A stretch of 5,357 bases of DNA from Caldifarciminota bacterium UBA3079 (GCA_002366635.1 DFBN01000055.1:1-5357); one strand, 5' to 3'; positions 1-5,352 are shown, numbered from the stretch's first letter. Numbers and translations: made by a program. Notes: generated by a model not told the origin, from the sequence alone.

Positions 1-959
1 CCTCCAGGCATATTCTCGGCCATAGGTGCGAGGCCGTGCACGGTCACTGGCACATCGATTCCGGCTAGTAGTTTGAACAGGCCGAATACTGTGGCTGCAC
101 CGGCCATATCGAATTTCATTGTGTCCATTGATTTGGAGGGTTTGAGTGAAAGTCCTCCTGAATCAAAAGTAATTCCTTTGCCGACAACACAGACAGTCTT
201 TTTGGATTTGCCTTTTGGTTTATAGATAAGATGGACTAAGCAGGGTGGTTCCTGTGAACCAGCACCCACGCGCAGGATGCCGTTCATGCCCATTCGGGCA
301 AGCTGTTTCTTGTGTAGAACTTCGGCAGTTATCCGGCCACGCTTGACCAGTCGGGTTGCCAGTTTGGCCATCATTTCAGGTGTTTTCCTGCTCGGTGGCT
401 CGTTCACGAGGTCACGAGTGTAGCAGACCGCTTCGGCGATTGTTCTGGCCTCAACAGCAGACTTGCGCAATGACCGGGATATTACCTGATTTGAGTCGAA
501 CAGGAGGCCGAGGAGTTGGGGAGACACTGGGTCATCGGGTTTTTTTGTTCTATACTCGATGTAGTGGTAACTGGCGAGTATCGCACCTTCCACAGATGCG
601 GCTATAAAGGAATCAATAGAACACGGAATCGATGTTGGTTCTGGCATAAGGAAACCGAGTTCAGAGATTTTCATTTCCTCGGCCCGTTTGATGAGTTTGG
701 CAACTGCTACTCTTACCCGGTCGGTTTCAAAATCCTTTTTCTTGCCCAGACCAGCGAACAGTAACCTCTGCTTCCCTTTGCCAGAGCGGAGCAAGATGGT
801 TTTCTTGTACTGGCTTCGGAAATTCTCCTCACCGGCAACAGACACGAATTTCTGTCCTTCCTTTTTGGAAAGACCGAGTGGCGTTTTGGTATTCTCAAAT
901 ATCAAAGCGGCAAGGAACTTCCCTGACCACTCATTTCTTTTGAGTAATTTCAGCTTCAC
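1..959 (-). CDS. pepA: Leucyl aminopeptidase, peptidase family M17 (C-terminal part outside window)
   Basis: Cytosolic M17 aminopeptidases remove N-terminal residues from peptides using two metal ions, usually as hexamers. The window holds about 319 residues of a family that is normally near 500. Residues 1-160 fit the divergent N-terminal domain. TRDLVNEPPS (181-190) is the typical entry to the catalytic domain. VGKGITFDSGG (259-269) and MKFDMAGAA (281-289) carry the metal and catalytic residues K261, D266, K273 and D284. Their spacing (+5, +7, +11) equals that of E. coli PepA K270, D275, K282 and D293. The remaining metal motif (NTDAEGR in the family) lies beyond position 1, so intactness cannot be judged. 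The start is GTG at 959-957, preceded by AAGGAG five bases upstream. That Shine-Dalgarno site lies inside the end of the upstream gene, and the two genes share GTGA, so translation is probably coupled. The gene is third in a tight operon behind a membrane protease-like gene and a lipoprotein gene. Confidence 0.93.
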   Translation of the reverse strand, partial: MKLKLLKRNEWSGKFLAALIFENTKTPLGLSKKEGQKFVSVAGEENFRSQYKKTILLRSGKGKQRLLFAGLGKKKDFETDRVRVAVAKLIKRAEEMKISELGFLMPEPTSIPCSIDSFIAASVEGAILASYHYIEYRTKKPDDPVSPQLLGLLFDSNQVISRSLRKSAVEARTIAEAVCYTRDLVNEPPSRKTPEMMAKLATRLVKRGRITAEVLHKKQLARMGMNGILRVGAGSQEPPCLVHLIYKPKGKSKKTVCVVGKGITFDSGGLSLKPSKSMDTMKFDMAGAATVFGLFKLLAGIDVPVTVHGLAPMAENMPG

Positions 960-1729
960 GATAACTCCTTAAGCTTTTGTTCTACCTGGGCCCGCTTTTC
1001 GTTTTCGGGCACAGGCATCAGTTCCATTACCAGTCCGGAACTGGGGGCTTCGTATCTGACCAGTCGTTTCATGCCGGTTTTCTCATACCAGAGATTTATT
1101 GTCTGACCGGCCAGGCTCATTTGAAGCTTGTTACATTCGAAACTGCCGGCCTGGACTTCCAGTTTTTCCGTGCCCATCATTTTGAGTCTGACCGGGGCGC
1201 TGCTTCCACCCAGACCGACGACGACATCGAGTTTCGTTTCTCCATCGGTTTTCAGTACAAGCGCACGCAACAGGGTGGTCATCTCGTCGTTGTCGAAATA
1301 TGTCGGGCCGATTGGAATATCGAGTAATTTATCGCCTATTGGGGTTTTGGCTTTAATTGATGCCTTGTCCTTTTTATAAATCACTTCGGCCCGCAGATTC
1401 TGACCGCCGGTCTGAAGGGCACGGAACCCATGAATGGGTCTCAGATTGTCACGGCGCACAACCAGCCAGGAAGAGTCCTGTGATTCACCTGCTTTACTCT
1501 TTACATGGGTCCATGAGTTGAGTTCTATTGTCTCGATGTTGTCGGATTTGCCCAGTTTCATGCTCAGTATATGCGAACCAATCTGTTTACCCTGGGCCAG
1601 AATCCGGTAGTGGTTTATTTCATTATCGGTCCATTCGGGCGGAGCGAGTTTCAGGCCAGGGGCCTTGCCTTTGTTGCAGAATGTTATGAGCAGAGATGCC
1701 CCGAGGATGACACTCAGGGTTCTTTTCAT
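956..1729 (-). CDS. DUF3108-like exported protein, probable lipoprotein
   Basis: The protein has 257 residues and no known enzymatic role. Residues 1-17 form a signal peptide (KR followed by a hydrophobic core) ending at C18, in LITFC. This resembles a lipobox, but Phe at -1 is atypical, so lipidation is likely rather than certain. The mature part resembles the DUF3108 family, whose members are exported beta-rich proteins of unknown function. The supporting features are an opening strand with YRILAQGKQIGSHIL (41-55), YFDNDEMTTLLRAL (144-157), a 'VQAGSFEC' turn (192-199), and a closing WYEKTGMKRLVRYE (214-227). The ATG start has AGGAGG five bases upstream at 1735-1740, which overlaps the stop codon of the preceding gene (1739-1741). 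The intergenic gap is 9 bp, and the 3' end overlaps pepA by 4 bp. Position in the operon implies co-expression with an intramembrane protease homologue and an aminopeptidase. The family assignment comes from recalled motif patterns, not from a search. Confidence 0.82.
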   Translation of the reverse strand: MKRTLSVILGASLLITFCNKGKAPGLKLAPPEWTDNEINHYRILAQGKQIGSHILSMKLGKSDNIETIELNSWTHVKSKAGESQDSSWLVVRRDNLRPIHGFRALQTGGQNLRAEVIYKKDKASIKAKTPIGDKLLDIPIGPTYFDNDEMTTLLRALVLKTDGETKLDVVVGLGGSSAPVRLKMMGTEKLEVQAGSFECNKLQMSLAGQTINLWYEKTGMKRLVRYEAPSSGLVMELMPVPENEKRAQVEQKLKELS

Positions 1730-1738
1730 TTCTTCCTC

Positions 1739-2545
1739 CTATGTTTGTATCGTGTTTTCCAAAGCAACCTCAGAAGTATGGCGCCTTGAGTTCTTGTAAG
1801 CAACCAGAACTGCCAGATAGCCGATGATAAGCAGTAATGGTAGGATAACGGTCAGAATATGTGTCCTGGCAAATCTCGAGAATTCCAGCCCCGGATAGTA
1901 TTTCATCACAAGCACGAGGCCGTCAACGAGTTCATGGTAAAGTGTTGCCACAAAGAAGAAGAACAACAGCCACCATCTCTTCTTCAGGCCGAACCAGTGA
2001 TAGAACCCGAGTCCGATGAGCGCACCCATGATGGCATGAAGTTGAATCGCGTAGGCGCGCTCCCAGACTGAGTGCCAGGTGGTGAAATACAGAAATAAGG
2101 AAACCCCAAACACCCGGCCAAGTTTGGGCAGGTACCCGATAATGGACAGGGTTATTGCCTCTCCGATGCCGTAGCACAGCCCGGTCCAAAAACCCCAGAT
2201 GGTAGCACCGCTCTTGCGGCGGAACACCTCAGGCCCGGTTTTGCGCGCCAGGGCAAGGAACACCAGTATCGCCAAGACCTTGGCCAGTTCTTCCCAGATG
2301 TTATTGTCCATCTGGACAATCCCGGCCACGAACCAGAAGGTGTTCTTTGCGAACACCAATGCGGCTTCGTAATGCTTACGGAAAAGAAACGCCGGGAAGA
2401 AAAGGAAGGCAATAAGGCCGGTGACAGTCCACACCCAGGCCGGTATCTTCGTCAACCCGCCTCGCCTGCGGAATATGAAATAGAACGCCGCCGGCACCAC
2501 GATGCCGATGCCCCCAAACAAAACAACCGCAGGCCAAGTAATCAC
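1739..2545 (-). CDS. YhfC/PrsW-like intramembrane metalloprotease-type membrane protein
   Basis: This 268-residue polytopic membrane protein has about seven or eight hydrophobic segments (roughly 3-25, 38-56, 62-77, 87-100, 115-137, 143-158, 165-186, 190-200 and 228-250) and a hydrophilic tail from 251. Conserved polar residues sit where PrsW/YhfC-type glutamic proteases or metalloproteases carry theirs. WEELAK gives the EExxK signature (E85, E86, K89). GLCYGIGEA supplies E129. WERAYAIQLHA (161-171) gives ER plus H170. LYHELVDGL gives HxxxD (H204, D208). The ER-x-A-x-x-x-x-H element and the final HxxVD resemble Bacillus YhfC more than PrsW proper. The expected role is cleavage within or near the membrane, with unknown substrate. 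The start is GTG at 2545-2543, with no Shine-Dalgarno site and a strong promoter only 9 bp upstream, which suggests a leaderless transcript. It is the first gene of the operon with the lipoprotein and pepA. The motif-based superfamily call is fairly safe; proteolytic activity is inferred. Confidence 0.8.
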   Translation of the reverse strand: MITWPAVVLFGGIGIVVPAAFYFIFRRRGGLTKIPAWVWTVTGLIAFLFFPAFLFRKHYEAALVFAKNTFWFVAGIVQMDNNIWEELAKVLAILVFLALARKTGPEVFRRKSGATIWGFWTGLCYGIGEAITLSIIGYLPKLGRVFGVSLFLYFTTWHSVWERAYAIQLHAIMGALIGLGFYHWFGLKKRWWLLFFFFVATLYHELVDGLVLVMKYYPGLEFSRFARTHILTVILPLLLIIGYLAVLVAYKNSRRHTSEVALENTIQT

Positions 2546-2554
2546 AGCAGGGTT

Positions 2555-2582
2555 AATATAGGACCAAAGCCAAGGGTGTCAA
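2555..2582 (-). promoter_or_regulatory. Near-consensus sigma-70-type promoter of the protease-lipoprotein-pepA operon
   Basis: On the minus strand a perfect -35 box TTGACA (2582-2577) is followed by a 16-base spacer and the -10 box TATATT (2560-2555). Only nine bases (2554-2546) separate the -10 box from the GTG start codon. Transcription would therefore begin about 2-5 bases before the codon. There is no Shine-Dalgarno-like sequence between them, consistent with a leaderless mRNA. Confidence 0.7.
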
Positions 2583-2636
2583 ATAAAGAAGTCAAAAGGC
2601 AAGGAATGGCGCTACGTGCCAGTCCAGAATAGGGAA

Positions 2637-2655
2637 TGTGCCATCGGATGGCACA
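2637..2655. repeat. 9-bp palindrome TGTGCCATC-G-GATGGCACA
   Basis: There are two perfect 9-base inverted arms (2637-2645 and 2647-2655) around a single central base. As RNA or single-stranded DNA it would form a hairpin of about 7-8 bp with a tight loop. As duplex DNA it has the symmetry of a dimeric regulator site. It lies about 55 bp upstream of the -35 box of the downstream operon (2577-2582), a position compatible with an activator site. It also sits inside a hairpin-rich repeat, so a regulatory role is only a possibility. Confidence 0.45.
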
Positions 2656-2735
2656 AGGCGGCGGGAAAGGTCAAAAGTCAAAACTGCGGACGGCGCTTTG
2701 CGCCGGGCCGAAGATACCAGGTTACTTGGTATCCT

Positions 2736-2758
2736 TGCCGCGTAGCGGCATCTTTTTT
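2736..2758 (+). terminator. Terminator-like hairpin with T-run, oriented on the plus strand
   Basis: TGCCGC (2736-2741) and GCGGCA (2745-2750) form a perfect 6-bp GC-rich stem with loop GTA. Two bases later comes a run of six T (2753-2758). This is the shape of an intrinsic terminator for plus-strand transcription, yet no plus-strand gene is present. Read on the minus strand, the run becomes A residues before the hairpin, so it would not be a standard terminator for the hydrolase gene that ends at 2805. It may be a by-product of the repeat element that contains it. Confidence 0.35.
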
Positions 2759-2804
2759 GCACTTTGACTTTTGCCTTCATTTGTGCCTTTGGTGGCCCAT
2801 CGCA

Positions 2805-3941
2805 TTATCTTTTCATCCACTTTACAGCCTGCTTCAGAACTTCTTCATTCACAGTATGGCCACCTTTGAAGTCGCGGAATGTAACATCGTAGCCGTGTTT
2901 CTTCAAGAGATTTCTTGCTTTGGCCCCGTTGTCGTATTCAACGACATTGTCTTGTTTGCCGTGGGCGATGAATATCCGCAGGCCTTTTGCCGCTTCGATA
3001 GCTTCTTCTGACAACCAGTCGGTATCGAGCCAGCCGCCAAAGCAGATAAGACCTTTGAAAAGCTCGTGATGTTTGATTCCGGTAGTATAAGTGAAACCAC
3101 ATCCCTGGGAGAAGCCAAGCAGGTATACTCCGTTTGTTTTGTAGCGGCGGCTCATTTCCCGGACAATATCGATAATATAGTTTTCTGACATCATTTTGGA
3201 CAAAGCGGTTTTCGCCGAATCACCCGGAATTCTGGTATACCAACTGTAACCGATTTCTTTGCCGACCGAAAACGGGTAAGGGGCCTGGGGCGCGGCATAA
3301 ATAAATTCAGATTGGCCGAATCGTTTCCAGAGGGTTATGAACCGGTCGGCACTGCTGCCGAGGCCGTGGAGCCCGATTACAAGCGGAAAGGCCTTTGTTG
3401 AATCATAATCCTCGGGCAGATGCACCCGGCACTTGAACAGGGCCGGGGCATCAATAACAATGAATTCTCCCAGTCCTTCTTTTTTCTTTTGGATTCGAAG
3501 GTCGATGCTGTCCACCGCAGCATCAAACACCGGTTTGCCCCGCACTTTTTCAAAGTCCGGGTCTTTTTTCAGATGTCCGATATTATCAAATCCGGCTTTT
3601 TCCGCCCTTTTAAGATATTTGGCCGCCAGGCTGTCTTTGCCCAGAAGCCCATAACAACAGGCAAGATTGTAGATGGAGTTGGCATCAGTGATGTCGTATC
3701 TCAGGCCAACAAGATAGTATCTTGCGGCTTCCTGGTAATTTCCTGCCTGATATGCGTCATATGCCTTTTTTGCATATGGCTCCAGGTCCACATCCAGGAA
3801 ATCCCCGATGTTCTCTTGAAGAGGGTTGAGCGATTCCGGTTGAGTCCAGTTAACTACTGTTGGTTTAGTGCTGGCTTGGGCAAAAACGATGGGTGAAAGA
3901 ACCAAGCAGGAAAACACTAGGCATTTACTGAAATTACGCAT
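2805..3941 (-). CDS. Exported TPR-repeat / alpha-beta hydrolase (phospholipase-carboxylesterase-like) fusion
   Basis: A protein of 378 residues. A Sec signal peptide covers about residues 1-23 (Arg and Lys, then a hydrophobic core, then AQA before S24), so it is likely periplasmic or secreted. Residues 55-120 look like two TPR units (AYDAYQAGNYQEAARYY, then NLACCYGLLGKDSLAAKYL). Residues 158-378 are an alpha/beta hydrolase resembling the phospholipase/carboxylesterase (PF02230) and LpqC-like esterases. The oxyanion motif HGLG is at 192-195, the nucleophile elbow GFSQG at 276-280 has Ser278, the acid is Asp331 in HGKQDNVV, and the base is His362 in GGHT. The triad is complete and in the right order. 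The substrate is unknown. The frame extends one codon further to a TTG at 3944, but AAGGAGG at 3948-3954 stands six bases from the ATG at 3941 and only three from the TTG, so ATG is chosen. The gene starts 26 bp after the nucleotidyltransferase stop, so it is probably co-transcribed. Confidence 0.9.
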   Translation of the reverse strand: MRNFSKCLVFSCLVLSPIVFAQASTKPTVVNWTQPESLNPLQENIGDFLDVDLEPYAKKAYDAYQAGNYQEAARYYLVGLRYDITDANSIYNLACCYGLLGKDSLAAKYLKRAEKAGFDNIGHLKKDPDFEKVRGKPVFDAAVDSIDLRIQKKKEGLGEFIVIDAPALFKCRVHLPEDYDSTKAFPLVIGLHGLGSSADRFITLWKRFGQSEFIYAAPQAPYPFSVGKEIGYSWYTRIPGDSAKTALSKMMSENYIIDIVREMSRRYKTNGVYLLGFSQGCGFTYTTGIKHHELFKGLICFGGWLDTDWLSEEAIEAAKGLRIFIAHGKQDNVVEYDNGAKARNLLKKHGYDVTFRDFKGGHTVNEEVLKQAVKWMKR

Positions 3942-3947
3942 CAAAAG

Positions 3948-3954
3948 CCTCCTT
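3948..3954 (-). promoter_or_regulatory. Strong Shine-Dalgarno AAGGAGG that fixes the hydrolase start
   Basis: The minus strand reads AAGGAGG, then six bases, then ATG at 3941-3939. The in-frame TTG immediately before this ATG would leave only three bases, which is too close, so the ATG is the likely initiation codon. The site lies wholly in the 26-bp gap after the nucleotidyltransferase gene. Confidence 0.75.
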
Positions 3955-3967
3955 ATTCACCGAAGCA

Positions 3968-4729
3968 TTACCAGATGATTTTGCCCCAATCCGACTCTTT
4001 CAAACTATCTGTTGCAGCACGAGAAATCGCCATCCTCTCATGCAACATCAGGTCATCGGATATGATATTGTTGGAATTGGCCGGGTCGGATACCCGTGAG
4101 CTGATGAACTTGTCACGAAGGTACTCAAGAACGGTCAAGATATTGGCCGCAGGCTGATTTTCTTCACTGGAACGCAGGGCATTCAACACCGTCAGTTCCA
4201 GATAGAAAGACGGGAAACGCAAATGGCGGAGGTTGTGCCAGATTTTTGTTGCCTTGATTTCATCGAGCCGATGAGACTGCCGGACCAAACTTATATGGGT
4301 GTCAATATTCGTCTGGATTTCTCTTTGCCTTTCGACTTCGAACAGGCTGAGGTTGTTGGTGCTGCCCCAATGTTTTTTTGCAGGAATCAGGTCAATTTTG
4401 AGCCCGGAATATGTGATTCCAATTGAAATGTTCTGTTGACGGGGGCCATAATTTTTCACTGCAAGGTAAGCAAAGAAATTTTTATAGATTTGTTTCATTG
4501 TTCCCGGCGTTCTCGGACCGAGGGAAATAAGCAGGTCAGCATCGGTGCAGCCAATAACCCTTGTGCATTTGGCATAGGAACCCGAGAAGCGGATATCGAG
4601 CAGATACCTCTTTGCCCAGGATTTGATGGGTCTTTGAAGCTGGGCGCGCACTTCATGGACCGGTGATTGAAGACCGGTTGGCGGTGAGTGACGAGACACG
4701 GTAAGAAGCATATAGTCGTCAGGTGTCAT
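3968..4729 (-). CDS. OAS/CD-NTase-like nucleotidyltransferase, stand-alone
   Basis: From the ATG at 4729 the protein has 253 residues. FSGSYAKCTR (48-57) carries the GS motif (G50, S51). TDADLLISL supplies the two metal-binding aspartates D63 and D65. LKIDLIPAKK supplies the third acidic residue D113. This is the polymerase-beta-type nucleotidyltransferase core. The later FPSFYLELTVLNAL (172-185) and DPANSNNIISDDL (215-227) resemble the helical C-terminal part of OAS/CD-NTase-like enzymes, which make nucleotide second messengers. Other relatives add CCA or modify RNA or protein. The frame is open to a GTG at 4828. I prefer 4729 because GGGAAG lies five bases upstream, because GS at residue 50 fits the family better, and because 4828 has no Shine-Dalgarno site; this is uncertain. 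Cys replaces the usual Gly after the GSYAK lysine. No effector gene typical of CBASS is adjacent. Product and function are unproven. Confidence 0.8.
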   Translation of the reverse strand: MTPDDYMLLTVSRHSPPTGLQSPVHEVRAQLQRPIKSWAKRYLLDIRFSGSYAKCTRVIGCTDADLLISLGPRTPGTMKQIYKNFFAYLAVKNYGPRQQNISIGITYSGLKIDLIPAKKHWGSTNNLSLFEVERQREIQTNIDTHISLVRQSHRLDEIKATKIWHNLRHLRFPSFYLELTVLNALRSSEENQPAANILTVLEYLRDKFISSRVSDPANSNNIISDDLMLHERMAISRAATDSLKESDWGKIIW

Positions 4730-4817
4730 CTTTGCTTCCCGGAAGGGAAAATTTGCATGATTCCAAACGAACAGAAGACTACGATACTTTCGACCATTTT
4801 CTTTAGCCTCGCTACTC

Positions 4818-4845
4818 AGCATAGGCACTATGTTCAGATTGTCAA
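4818..4845 (-). promoter_or_regulatory. Possible internal promoter ahead of the nucleotidyltransferase gene
   Basis: A perfect TTGACA (4845-4840) is followed after 16 bases by TATGCT (4823-4818), four of six matches to the -10 consensus. Transcription would start near 4811. That excludes the GTG at 4828 and leaves an untranslated leader of about 80 bases before the ATG at 4729. It lies just after the VOC gene stop. One other TTGACA occurs inside the nucleotidyltransferase gene (near 4297-4302), so chance occurrence is possible. Confidence 0.35.
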
Positions 4846-4860
4846 CAGAAATAGGAAGGT

Positions 4861-5232
4861 TTACTGTTCCTTTATTTCAAACAGATTGTTGGATTTATCC
4901 CGGATGAAAAACAGGTCTGATTTTTCTCTTCTGACTACGGTGCATTCATAACCTTTCTGCTTTGCCTTTTGAATGAATGCCTTTCTGTTTTCTACAGAGA
5001 TGCAGATATGGGTGTAATTCCTCGGGGTTTTCCGCTTCGATATAAACAGCTCCAGTTTCAGGTTACCCTTTGACAATAAATATACCCTGGTCTGTTTTGG
5101 AATCCCGAACAGATTTTCTGAAAGGTCAGCAGGTATCGTGAAATCGTATTGGAGGCCGAGACCCAGTAGACTTTGATAGAACGCCTTGATTTCCGAACGG
5201 TCGAATACAGTCAGGCCGACATGTTCAAGCAT
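4861..5232 (-). CDS. VOC (glyoxalase/bleomycin-resistance fold) family protein
   Basis: A small protein of 123 residues with one full vicinal-oxygen-chelate unit made of two beta-alpha-beta-beta-beta modules. It opens with EHVGLTV and a helix with FYQSLLGL (18-25), and it ends with DKSNNLFEI (112-120). Candidate metal ligands fall at the classical four positions: H4, E61 (KLELF), H75 (YTHICISV) and E119 (FEIKE). A metal-dependent enzyme is therefore plausible: a lyase, isomerase, dioxygenase, or thiol transferase of the fosfomycin-resistance type. The substrate cannot be read from the sequence. The ATG start has AAGGA about seven bases upstream (in GGAAAGGATAAGAA). It is the first gene after a promoter-like sequence at 5324-5352. 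The following nucleotidyltransferase frame begins 32-131 bp downstream, depending on its start, so a shared transcript is possible. Confidence 0.87.
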   Translation of the reverse strand: MLEHVGLTVFDRSEIKAFYQSLLGLGLQYDFTIPADLSENLFGIPKQTRVYLLSKGNLKLELFISKRKTPRNYTHICISVENRKAFIQKAKQKGYECTVVRREKSDLFFIRDKSNNLFEIKEQ

Positions 5233-5323
5233 TTCTTATCCTTTCCATATTTAGTTTTTCCGCGCAAGATTCCTCCTTCGAGATTGTCCTTTCTTAGTTG
5301 AAAATGGCCGCGGTTCCAGCTTC
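5233..5323 (-). other. Leader region of the VOC gene with an extra Shine-Dalgarno site
   Basis: This stretch contains no recognisable gene. Its notable feature is AAGGAGGA at 5278-5271, stronger than the VOC gene's own site, four bases from a TTG codon at 5267. That TTG opens an 18-codon frame that ends at 5211, overlapping the first VOC codons in another frame. I do not annotate it as a gene. A 24-codon basic frame from the ATG at 5325 also runs through the region but lacks a ribosome site. Confidence 0.4.
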
Positions 5324-5352
5324 ATGTTAGACTACTTCGGACCCGATGTCAA
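5324..5352 (-). promoter_or_regulatory. Sigma-70-type promoter upstream of the VOC gene
   Basis: A perfect TTGACA (5352-5347), a 17-base spacer and TAACAT (5329-5324, four of six consensus matches) lie about 90 bp before the VOC start codon. The expected transcript start is near 5317, which gives an untranslated leader of about 85 bases. The -35 box is very close to the window edge, so upstream context cannot be judged. Confidence 0.5.

Larger units (their letters stand above)
2591..2777. repeat. Composite palindromic hairpin cluster with imperfect large inverted repeat
   Basis: This intergenic block contains five short hairpins within about 150 bp. Four have 3-base loops: 2607-2621 (loop TAC), 2691-2705 (loop TTT), 2713-2733 (loop TTA) and 2736-2750 (loop GTA). 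The fifth is a near-perfect palindrome at 2637-2655. An 11-base core CAAAAGTCAAA at 2672-2682 is repeated inverted at 2763-2773, and flanking bases extend the imperfect pairing to about 2667-2777. That outer stem would enclose three of the hairpins like a cloverleaf. A related motif, GTCAAAAGGCAA, is at 2591-2602. The left outer hairpin and the right one read on the other strand are diverged copies of the same element. I see no coding potential. It could be a REP/MITE-like dispersed repeat, a transcription-ending structure for the gene upstream, or a structured RNA; the sequence alone does not decide. Confidence 0.7.

Noticed and set aside
2691..2705. CGGCGC hairpin considered as an intrinsic terminator for the hydrolase gene on the minus strand.
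   Set aside because: The T-rich stretch begins about seven bases after the stem and is interrupted, so it does not fit a standard terminator; termination here may still occur through the larger folded block.
2667..2777. Whether the inverted repeat marks the ends of an insertion sequence.
   Set aside because: The enclosed stretch is only about 70 bases with no coding capacity, and no target-site duplication is obvious. At most it is a non-autonomous repeat.
2591..2777. Whether the repeated CAAAAG-type motifs form a CRISPR array.
   Set aside because: Repeat copies are short, unequal and partly inverted, spacing is irregular, and no spacer-sized unique segments alternate with them.
2616..3011. 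A plus-strand open frame running from the hairpin block into the hydrolase gene.
   Set aside because: The protein is explained by repeat sequence and antisense of a real gene; no ribosome site or family resemblance is visible.
3420..3896. A long plus-strand open frame (about 158 codons) opposite the hydrolase gene.
   Set aside because: It is antisense to a convincing minus-strand gene with signal peptide, TPR repeats and a complete catalytic triad, and its own translation shows no domain.
3968..4828. Calling the region a CBASS defence system.
   Set aside because: Only a CD-NTase-like enzyme is present. No Cap2/Cap3 ancillary gene and no typical effector is seen in the window, and the adjacent hydrolase is exported.
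5251..5325. A 24-codon basic frame starting with ATG at 5325 on the minus strand, ahead of the VOC gene.
   Set aside because: It has no Shine-Dalgarno site, its ATG lies within the candidate -10 box and so would not be transcribed from that promoter, and no family is recognisable.
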